Below, in pieces: positions 6,199-11,216 of a DNA stretch of 11,216 nucleotides; within the stretch, counting starts at the first letter, position 1; the number at the start of each line of letters is the position of its first letter. Source of the DNA: an uncultured Eubacteriales bacterium. GTDB lineage: Bacteria > Bacillota > Clostridia > Oscillospirales > Acutalibacteraceae. Location of the stretch: assembly GCA_900319255.1 (NCBI GenBank), contig ONNU01000174.1, positions 1 through 11,216 of the forward strand. Reading direction: 5' to 3'. The translations under genes and the position numbers were made by a program. Below the pieces are notes generated by a model. The model saw nothing but the letters and a program-made list of their open reading frames with translations. It did no database searches and was not told the origin of the DNA.

Positions 6199-6223
6199 TA
6201 TCACATTTTTATCATATTGTCAA
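6195..6223 (-). promoter_or_regulatory. Promoter of the ligase-amidotransferase-ligase operon
   Basis: On the minus strand TTGACA (6223-6218), 17 bases, TACAAT (6200-6195), with a TG one base before the -10. The predicted start is near 6188, giving a leader of about 75 bases. No other promoter of this quality lies inside the operon, so all three genes likely share this transcript. Confidence 0.8.
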
Positions 6224-6391
6224 CTGAGAATAATATCTTTTTTATTAACAATAATGCCTTTTATTTAAAAAATTCCGGAAATTATTAAATAATACAATTA
6301 TCGGTGGAAATTTTAGTAAATTAATTATCCGGATATCTATTTGATTAAGCGGAAAAGCCTGATTTTGAGTAGTTTTTGCAAATAACGCAAA
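6224..6391. other. AT-rich spacer without a gene
   Basis: Part of a gap of about 340 bases without a coding region (6112-6452). This portion, between the operon promoter and the surface-protein terminator, is strongly AT-rich with only short palindromes such as TTCCGGAA. I see no gene, tRNA or riboswitch here. The rest of the gap holds the promoter, operator and terminator listed separately. Confidence 0.5.
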
Positions 6392-6425
6392 ACAGCCGCC
6401 GCATTTTTTTGCCTGCGGCGGCTGT
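6392..6425 (-). terminator. Strong terminator of the surface-protein gene
   Basis: ACAGCCGCCGCA (6392-6403) and TGCGGCGGCTGT (6414-6425) form a perfect 12-bp GC-rich stem with a ten-base loop. On the minus strand it is followed by TTTGCGTTATTT, and on the plus strand by CGTTTTTT. It lies 28 bases past the stop of the surface-protein gene and insulates it from the ligase operon downstream. Confidence 0.85.
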
Positions 6426-6452
6426 CGTTTTTTGGGCTATTTCAAGAATTGA

Positions 6453-8033
6453 TTATCTCTGCTTTTTTCTCATTGTGTATGATACTGCGAAAATACCACC
6501 AGCGAGAAGCATAATAACAGCTATGATAGCTGCATTGTCGCTGCTGCCTGTTGCAGGTGCAGCTGTATTTGTTGTAGTTGTGGTTGTGGTAGTTGCTGTA
6601 GTTGTGCTTGTCTGAGTTGTTGATGTCTCTTTTGAAGCCTCAGCAGATGACTCTGTTGCGCTTTCCTCTGAAACCTCAGATACTTCCTCAGATGATTCCT
6701 CTTCAACCTTTTCTACATAAGCAATAAGATCAAAAGCATCAATTGATGAGATAACTGCATTGCCATCTACATCAACGAATACGTCTACAACATAAAGATC
6801 TGTTCTGGGCTCAGCTGTAATAAGATCACCGTATGCAAGGATGCGGTAGTTTGTTCCTGCTACAATCTGTGTGCCGAGAACTGCGATAGCGGAAAGGTCT
6901 AATCCGTTATTGCTGTTCAGAGCGTTAAGTACGTTTTCGGGAAGACCGAATTCTGCTTCAACAGATTCTGAATTCCATGAACCAGTGCCCTTATCCTGAA
7001 CGTTCTCAAGAGTTTTAACGTCAGCGGGATCAATCTCGGAAATATTTGAAACGCTTGTGTTGCCGTCAATATCAACATAAACTGTTACGATGCTCCAGTA
7101 GGGCTCTGAACCCGGAACAACATACCTGCCTTCGCAAAGAAATGCATACTTTGTACCGGATACGATCTGAGTTGCGATAACAGCCTTAGGGGTGTAATCT
7201 GCGCCCTCAACACCAGTCATAGCGTTGTTGAAGATCTCGGTCTCTTCTGCTGAAACGGTCTCTGCGGCAAGATCTGAGAAAGACCATGCGCCGGAGGGTC
7301 CGACTGTCTCTGTGGATTCTTCCTGTGACTCTTCATCTTCCTGCTCTGTTACATATGCTTCAAGATCAAATACATTTACAGATGTGATCTCAGCTTCACC
7401 TTCAGCGTTTGAATAAACGTCTACCTCATAAAGGCTTGTAACGGGGCTTTCAGATTCGATAGTACCATATGCAAGCATGCAGTAATTCTTGCCTGATACT
7501 GTCTGTGTAGCTATAACAGCGATAGGTGAAAGGGCAACACCTACATATGAGTCAAGGGCTTTCTGAACATCCTCAGGAACAGAAGCTGCCTCCTCCTCTG
7601 CCTCAACAATCCATGCGCCCTGCGCAGGAGTAGTGATATTGTCCTTTACGAGTATGTTTTCGGGATCTATCTGTTTGATATTCTTGATAGAAGCTTCGCC
7701 TTCTGCGTTCTGATAAACAGTTACGATTCCCCAGTAAGGTGTTGCGTCCAGTGTAGTAGGTTTCAGAATGCTGAGGAAAGCATAATTTGAACCTGAAACG
7801 ATCTGTGTAGCGACAACATCCTTTGCGTTGATAGAAACGCCGGAGTAGCCTTCGAGAGCTGAATTCAGAACAGCCTGTTCGTCCTCAGTCACATTGTCAG
7901 CTGCGATGTCGGAGAACATCCATGAGCCTGTAATGCTCGGTGATTCAGCAGAAGCTGAAACAGCGCCCACAGATAATACTGAGAGAAGCATACAAACTGA
8001 CAGGATAACGGTAAGGATCTTCTTGGTTTTCAT
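6453..8033 (-). CDS. Secreted wall-anchored protein with four cystatin-like repeats
   Basis: A 526-residue surface protein. A signal peptide spans 1-29 (KTKK, hydrophobic core, ASA before E30). Two copies of a ~200-residue A-B pair follow: A1 about 33-134, B1 138-229, A2 247-345, B2 351-441. Each of the four units has a Q-x-V-x-G motif followed by a strand: QIVSG 77-81, QTVSG 177-181, QIVSG 289-293, QIVAG 389-393. QxVxG followed by x(1-2)Y is the protease-contacting hairpin of cystatins, so a cystatin-like fold and possibly protease inhibition is inferred. An acidic linker (229-245) splits the pairs. A Glu/Ser then Thr-rich stalk (440-491) leads to APATG (492-496), a hydrophobic helix (501-518) and MRKKQR, which fits a variant sortase signal. 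AAGGAGG precedes the ATG. It is a single-gene unit with its own promoter and terminator. Function is unproven. Confidence 0.8.
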   Translation of the reverse strand: MKTKKILTVILSVCMLLSVLSVGAVSASAESPSITGSWMFSDIAADNVTEDEQAVLNSALEGYSGVSINAKDVVATQIVSGSNYAFLSILKPTTLDATPYWGIVTVYQNAEGEASIKNIKQIDPENILVKDNITTPAQGAWIVEAEEEAASVPEDVQKALDSYVGVALSPIAVIATQTVSGKNYCMLAYGTIESESPVTSLYEVDVYSNAEGEAEITSVNVFDLEAYVTEQEDEESQEESTETVGPSGAWSFSDLAAETVSAEETEIFNNAMTGVEGADYTPKAVIATQIVSGTKYAFLCEGRYVVPGSEPYWSIVTVYVDIDGNTSVSNISEIDPADVKTLENVQDKGTGSWNSESVEAEFGLPENVLNALNSNNGLDLSAIAVLGTQIVAGTNYRILAYGDLITAEPRTDLYVVDVFVDVDGNAVISSIDAFDLIAYVEKVEEESSEEVSEVSEESATESSAEASKETSTTQTSTTTATTTTTTTTNTAAPATGSSDNAAIIAVIMLLAGGIFAVSYTMRKKQR

Positions 8034-8060
8034 AATAGTACCTCCTTAAAAAATTACTTT

Positions 8061-8108
8061 GGTGAAAACATTCTCTCTCCTGCCAAATAAATTGAGAGAA
8101 CATTCACC
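8061..8108 (-). promoter_or_regulatory. Long 5'-leader hairpin of the surface-protein gene
   Basis: GGTGAA-N4-TTCTCTC (8061-8077) is complementary to GAGAGAA-N2-TTCACC (8094-8108). This gives 13 base pairs with an uneven internal loop and a 16-base apical loop. It lies entirely within the predicted untranslated leader, just before the ribosome site (AAGGAGG near 8041-8047). A short CCAC-TTTT-GTGG dyad (8107-8118) abuts it. It could be an mRNA stabiliser or a regulator-binding RNA; no T-run follows, so it is not a terminator. Confidence 0.55.
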
Positions 8109-8138
8109 ACTTTTGTGGATTTTTATATATCCATCGTC

Positions 8139-8167
8139 ATTATAACATAGTTATCAAGTAAATACAA
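8139..8167 (-). promoter_or_regulatory. Promoter of the surface-protein gene
   Basis: On the minus strand TTGTAT (8167-8162), 17 bases, TATAAT (8144-8139) with an extended TG. The predicted start near 8132 leaves a leader of about 100 bases that contains the long hairpin. Confidence 0.65.
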
Positions 8168-8253
8168 TAACCTGAAGCGTATTCCTTTAAATTTTTTCTT
8201 ATTTACATTTTAGCAGACCAGCTTCAACGATCCTGAGCAGTAAAAATATTGTT

Positions 8254-8277
8254 CTGGGCAAGCAAAAAGCTGCCCAG
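8254..8277 (-). terminator. Terminator behind the GH3-family gene
   Basis: CTGGGCA (8254-8260) and TGCCCAG (8271-8277) form a 7-bp stem, extended by an inner GC pair around an A-run. It lies about 40 bases after the stop of the GH3-family gene. The T-rich tail on the minus strand is moderate (AACAATATTTTT). On the plus strand AGCTTTTTT follows, so it may act in both directions. Confidence 0.65.
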
Positions 8278-8318
8278 AGCTTTTTTCAGAAAGCCAGAAT
8301 TCCGGGCAGCATATAATA

Positions 8319-10028
8319 TTATTTTTTACCTGTAATAGCCTTGATCTCTTCAAAATCCTCTGTAAGAGCAAAGAAGAAGTTTTTCTGCAGCTCGTTTCCT
8401 ATAACAGTTACAGGTTTAAGCTGAGCGATGGAATTACCCTTCATCAAAAGCATTTCTTTGTAGAGAACATAGGTCTCGGGCTGTGAATAAAGGATCTTTG
8501 CAGGCTTTATCAAACCGCTTTTTACCTTTTCAGCGTATGATGGATTAGCTTCTGCAAGATTTTTCTCAAGACAGCTGAGCACCTGTTCTTCTGTCAGATC
8601 CTGCGGTACACGGTCGATCTCCATGATATATACATACTGAACATTTTCTGTATCCGGATATACGGAGCTGTCTACCAGCATAAAGCCGCATTCCTTTGCA
8701 GTTTTATCGGCAGCAACACGAAGAGCAAGCTCTGTGGTCTTTTCACCCATCAGGCTGACTGTCTTATCAATTCGATACAGGAATTCAACCATAGGCGTAG
8801 CATTATAAAAGCCTGTTACAAGAAGAACGTCCTTCATTCTGTAGCGATAGAAGCCGGAATGGTTGGTAACGATCAGCTCATACTTCTTCCCTACCTCAAG
8901 CTTATCCATTGTGACAGGCTCTGCGCCTTCTTCGTCAATATCAATAAATTCAAAGAAAAGTGAATCCGGGATAAGTGAAGAGCTATGCTCAGCAAGTCCA
9001 ACCGGAACTGTGAAAATGCCCTCTGAAGCAGAAATGCCGCGATAATAGAATGCAACATCTGTGCCAAGATAACGGGAACGTACCTCATCAGTATAGCGTG
9101 CAAAGCCTGCGGAAGCTCCGCCGCAAATATAATTAAGCTCAGGCCATATCTGCGGCATGAACGGTGTATCAAAGCCTTTTTCAAATACTGCTCTCAGCTC
9201 TGCTGCTCTTTCAGGCATAGGCTGGAGCTTTGCTGTCAGCTCCTCGCGTACTTCATCCGGAAGCTCAACTGACTCGTTGATCGTGCCTTTTTCAATATCC
9301 TCGACAAGCATTTCCCAGTTCTTTTCAATATAACGGCAGTAATCAAGCAAAAAGCCTGTGAAGGTACAAAGAATATTATTGAGATCCTTGTCTGCCAGAG
9401 AATACCTCGCATTCAGATAACGGGTATCGGTGCCTTTTACTGCAAAAATGCCCTGGCTCGGTGTGGAGAAGAACATATCCCATTTCTGCTGGAAGGGTCT
9501 GACAGAAGCTTCTGAAATAGGTCCGAAGGGTACTCCGTCAGGCAGCTTTGTGATAGCGCCGCCGCAGCGGATCAGATTAACGCAGCGTCCGCCATAGTAT
9601 TTATCTCCGATTGTCTTATAAAGCAGTCCTCTCTGATATCCGAGGCTGTAACGGTCGAATATATCACGAGTCTTCTGGGTATAGGGGATCTTCTTGGGCA
9701 CTCCTACTGTACCTGAGGTTTTATTATACCATACGGGATCATTGCAGCTGATCAGATTTCTTTCATTGTTCTTTGCCATTCTGTCAATGTACTCTGCATA
9801 ATCGTCGTAGGTTGTGATGGGCACTTTTTTCTGGAATTCTTCAATGGATTTTATTTCACCAAAACCGTATTTCTTTCCATATTCGGTATCCTTATTATCC
9901 TGGAGAAGCTCCATGAGCAGTTTGTTCTGCAGCGCCATAGGATTCTTCGTCATCATATCAAAAGCAGCGATCAGTTTTGAGCCTGCTTCGACACCGGGTT
10001 TACGAAAACCGTTTAACATTTCATACAT
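8319..10028 (-). CDS. GH3-family acyl-acid amido synthetase
   Basis: An adenylate-forming enzyme of the GH3 family, known in plants for joining amino acids to auxin and jasmonate and also found in bacteria. It activates a carboxylic acid with ATP and passes it to an amine, usually an amino acid. Length (569) fits the family. The nucleotide loop TSGTVGVPKKIPYT (104-117), the second motif YYRGISASEG (328-337) and the late GFYRYRMKDVLLVTGFY (392-408, equal to the YRxGD region with Met-Lys before Asp) are all visible. GEKTTE (428-433) marks entry to the C-terminal domain. No signal or membrane segment is seen, so it acts in the cytoplasm. The ATG at 10028 has GAGG ten bases upstream; the Met at codon 4 is possible. 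A TATAAT (10074-10069) lies 40 bases upstream without a convincing -35. Both substrates are unknown. Confidence 0.85.
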   Translation of the reverse strand: MYEMLNGFRKPGVEAGSKLIAAFDMMTKNPMALQNKLLMELLQDNKDTEYGKKYGFGEIKSIEEFQKKVPITTYDDYAEYIDRMAKNNERNLISCNDPVWYNKTSGTVGVPKKIPYTQKTRDIFDRYSLGYQRGLLYKTIGDKYYGGRCVNLIRCGGAITKLPDGVPFGPISEASVRPFQQKWDMFFSTPSQGIFAVKGTDTRYLNARYSLADKDLNNILCTFTGFLLDYCRYIEKNWEMLVEDIEKGTINESVELPDEVREELTAKLQPMPERAAELRAVFEKGFDTPFMPQIWPELNYICGGASAGFARYTDEVRSRYLGTDVAFYYRGISASEGIFTVPVGLAEHSSSLIPDSLFFEFIDIDEEGAEPVTMDKLEVGKKYELIVTNHSGFYRYRMKDVLLVTGFYNATPMVEFLYRIDKTVSLMGEKTTELALRVAADKTAKECGFMLVDSSVYPDTENVQYVYIMEIDRVPQDLTEEQVLSCLEKNLAEANPSYAEKVKSGLIKPAKILYSQPETYVLYKEMLLMKGNSIAQLKPVTVIGNELQKNFFFALTEDFEEIKAITGKK

Positions 10029-10163
10029 TACTAATGTACCTCTTTTCTGTAAAAAAAAATACCTTAGTATTATATCATATAATTACAGTGATATTTATTG
10101 CCAAAAGTAATAAAATTGTTGTGGGTTTTTGTATATATTTACTTGTTATGCTTATTGTGAGAA

Positions 10164-10195
10164 AAAGGAATGCCATTTTCTCATGACATTCCTTT
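10164..10195 (-). terminator. Terminator overlapping the end of the exonuclease gene
   Basis: On the minus strand AAAGGAATG (10195-10187) pairs perfectly with CATTCCTTT (10172-10164), with a 14-base loop, and TTCTC follows. The 5' arm lies within the last codons of the exonuclease and the stop is in the loop. The tail is short, so termination may be partial. Confidence 0.55.
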
Positions 10196-10726
10196 ATTCA
10201 ATGAATATGTTCTTATGTAATTGCGCAGCTCTGCGCCGGCTTTTTCATAACGAAGCAGGATCTCTGCACATGCGCGGCTGTCGCTTGCAGCGTGATGGTG
10301 GTCAAGTTCAATACCGAAATAATCGCAAAGACTGTCAAGCTTATGGCTTACCCCGGGAAGCTCCCTCCTGCCCACCTGTACGGTGCATATATACCGGACA
10401 TAGGGCTTCCATTCGATCTCATATGCACTGAGACATTTTTTCAGTACCCCCATATCAAAAACAGCATTATGCGCAACTATCATTCCGCCGGACATTACAG
10501 GTTCGATCTTTTTCCAGATTTCCGGGAATGTCGGCGCGCCCTTTACGGTTTTTGCGCTGATGCCTGTCAGCTTTGTATTGAAATAATCAAAATGAGTTTC
10601 CGGATCCACCAGAGAATAATATTCTTCAACGATCCTGCCGTCTTCGATCACAGAAATTCCGATGGCGCTGATACGGTCATTATAACGATTGGGTGTTTCA
10701 ACGTCAAATACTATATATCTTGACAT
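10181..10726 (-). CDS. DEDDh 3'-5' exonuclease (epsilon/PolC-exo like)
   Basis: A single-domain RNase D-fold exonuclease of 181 residues that removes nucleotides from 3' ends with two metal ions. The three Exo motifs are complete: FDVET (7-11, Asp8 and Glu10), AHNAVFD (85-91, Asp91) and HHHAASDSRACAEI (143-156, His144 and Asp149). Between them YFNTKLTGISAKTVKGAPTF (49-68) matches the DnaQ-family segment before Exo II. It resembles the epsilon-like exonucleases and PolC proofreading domain. With no polymerase attached, the exact role (repair, RNA trimming, proofreading in trans) is open. The ATG at 10726 has AGGAGG upstream. It appears to be its own unit, with an extended -10 promoter and a terminator overlapping its 3' end. 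Confidence 0.9.
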   Translation of the reverse strand: MSRYIVFDVETPNRYNDRISAIGISVIEDGRIVEEYYSLVDPETHFDYFNTKLTGISAKTVKGAPTFPEIWKKIEPVMSGGMIVAHNAVFDMGVLKKCLSAYEIEWKPYVRYICTVQVGRRELPGVSHKLDSLCDYFGIELDHHHAASDSRACAEILLRYEKAGAELRNYIRTYSLNKGMS

Positions 10727-10744
10727 ATCCTTCCTCCTGTTTTA

Positions 10745-10760
10745 CAGATCAGAAGATCTG
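10745..10760. repeat. Palindrome in the exonuclease leader
   Basis: CAGATC-AGAA-GATCTG is a perfect 6-bp inverted repeat with a four-base loop. It lies in the leader between the -10 and the AGGAGG of the exonuclease gene. It could fold as a small leader hairpin or be an operator. Confidence 0.4.
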
Positions 10761-10782
10761 CCTCAGTATTTTGTACAGCTAT

Positions 10783-10791
10783 ATTATAGCA
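10783..10791 (-). promoter_or_regulatory. Extended -10 promoter of the exonuclease gene
   Basis: TGCTATAAT on the minus strand is the same extended -10 as at the PPOX unit. No good -35 is seen. An identical octamer TTTTGTAC occurs at 10769-10776 and 10804-10811, one on each side, and could be a pair of regulator sites. Confidence 0.55.
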
Positions 10792-10811
10792 TATTTCCTG
10801 CTGTTTTGTAC

Positions 10812-10988
10812 GGAGTAATATAAGAATTATTTATACAGTCGTATTTATAGTAAACGGCAAAAGAATTCTTTCTCAGCTATTACCTGAATCCGTAAAGCAG
10901 ACATCTCCGCTGGGCGCGAAAAAAATAATCCGCTGTTCCGCTTTCATTCGTTAAGCCATACTTCATCAGTATTTCTGCTTTGGTGGGT
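10812..10988. other. Spacer with no recognised feature
   Basis: Part of a gap of almost 400 bases between the exonuclease start and the right-edge frame. I find no coding frame with a ribosome site, no tRNA and no clear promoter in this piece. Base composition shifts from AT-rich (before about 10880) to more mixed, which may mark the margin of inserted DNA. Confidence 0.4.
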
Positions 10989-11068
10989 CAAAAGGTAGAA
11001 ACCACAAGGAGTGTCCCCCTTGAGTTTTCCCCCTTTTGCAATCCCCTTTCCTTAACCCCCTTGGTAAG
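10989..11068. other. Hairpin-rich tract with four evenly spaced C-runs
   Basis: CAAAAGG (10989-10995) pairs with CCTTTTG (11032-11038), enclosing CAAGG (11005-11009) with CCTTG (11018-11022). A bulged CTTA-CC/GGTAAG stem follows (11051-11068). Runs of C at 11015-11019, 11029-11033, 11043-11046 and 11056-11060 are each separated by exactly nine bases. On the minus strand these are G-runs. Function is unknown; a transfer origin, a G-quadruplex or an element boundary are possible readings. Confidence 0.4.
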
Positions 11069-11122
11069 CCAGACTTTAATGACTAAGAGTTGGTATTGTT
11101 AGGAGCTTTACAAATCTTTCTA

Positions 11123-11216
11123 ATGCATACAGTAAATCAGATGACTGAGAATGTCAAAATTCCGAATCAGCTCACCCTACCGATCCTCCGCGCGTTGGAC
11201 AGAAAGCAGAAATTCG
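11123..11216 (+). CDS. Possible 5' end of a gene, cut by the window edge
   Basis: From the ATG at 11123 the frame stays open to the edge for 31 codons (MHTVNQMTENVKIPNQ then LTLPILRALDRKQKF). The mix of residues looks protein-like and the frame has no rare features. An AGGAG (11101-11105) lies 17 bases upstream, too far to be ideal. A second in-frame ATG at 11141 is an alternative start with no ribosome site. The preceding in-frame stop is at 11084. I do not recognise a family. It would be transcribed opposite to the exonuclease gene and may belong to a neighbouring mobile element. Confidence 0.35.
   Translation, partial: MHTVNQMTENVKIPNQLTLPILRALDRKQKF

Noticed and set aside
6560..6625. Simple-repeat-like GTTGTGGTAGTT tract considered as a microsatellite or phase-variable repeat
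   Set aside because: The units are varied threonine codons of the stalk, not a uniform repeat, so slippage is not specially favoured.
6521..6706. Gln-rich frame overlapping the surface-protein gene
   Set aside because: It is a shifted reading of the Thr/Ser codon-rich stalk; low-complexity DNA keeps several frames open.
10292..10723. Open frame of 143 codons on the plus strand
   Set aside because: Antisense to the DEDDh exonuclease with all three catalytic motifs; no ribosome site and no recognisable domain.
1..11216. CRISPR array, prophage or insertion-sequence transposase
   Set aside because: No regular 25-40 base repeats with unique spacers, no cas, integrase or transposase-like protein is visible in the window.

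Overview
The window looks like chromosomal DNA of an anaerobic gut Firmicute of the Ruminococcus/Oscillospiraceae type. This rests on moderate-to-low GC with AT-rich spacers, strong AGGAGG-type ribosome sites, TTGACA/TATAAT promoters, an anaerobe-style lactate dehydrogenase and a sortase-type surface protein with a PATG sorting signal. The genus is an inference from gene content and style; no ribosomal RNA is present to confirm it. Nearly all genes lie on the minus strand. The exceptions are an arsR/acr3 remnant in the middle and a possible partial gene at the right edge.

Layout, left to right. (1) Bases 1-87 are the 5' end of a probable group II intron on the minus strand, sitting directly behind a Rho-independent terminator. 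(2) Bases 152-749 hold a two-gene unit: an FMN split-barrel (PPOX-type) protein followed by a 60-aa helix-turn-helix protein, with a promoter and a perfect dyad upstream. (3) L-lactate dehydrogenase (906-1853) has a TTGACA-17-TAAAAT promoter and a Rex-like dyad at the predicted start site. (4) Divergently, arsR (2049-2360) precedes an acr3 arsenite-exporter gene that is cut off after 44 codons and joined to unrelated sequence. (5) Bases 2728-6111 hold a tight three-gene operon: an E. coli/GshF-type glutamate-cysteine ligase, a class II glutamine amidotransferase, and a second, different ligase of the GCS superfamily. It has one strong promoter covered by a 10-bp perfect inverted repeat. (6) Bases 6453-8033 encode a secreted, probably wall-anchored protein with four tandem domains, each carrying a cystatin-like QxVxG motif. 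(7) Bases 8319-10028 encode a GH3-family acyl-acid amido synthetase. (8) Bases 10181-10726 encode a DEDDh 3'-5' exonuclease. (9) Beyond 10800 the sequence changes character: no gene on the minus strand, a hairpin-rich tract with four evenly spaced C-runs, and an open frame running off the right edge. This may be the margin of a mobile element.

The most notable system is the ligase-amidotransferase-ligase operon. It combines two non-homologous-looking gamma-glutamyl ligases with a hydrolase of the EgtC/YafJ type. That set resembles the EgtA/EgtC part of ergothioneine synthesis but lacks EgtB and EgtD here, so it may make a different gamma-glutamyl-protected product. The amide-forming GH3 enzyme and the cystatin-like surface protein upstream have their own signals and need not belong to it. 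The broken arsenite exporter next to a thiol-forming operon is suggestive but may be coincidence.
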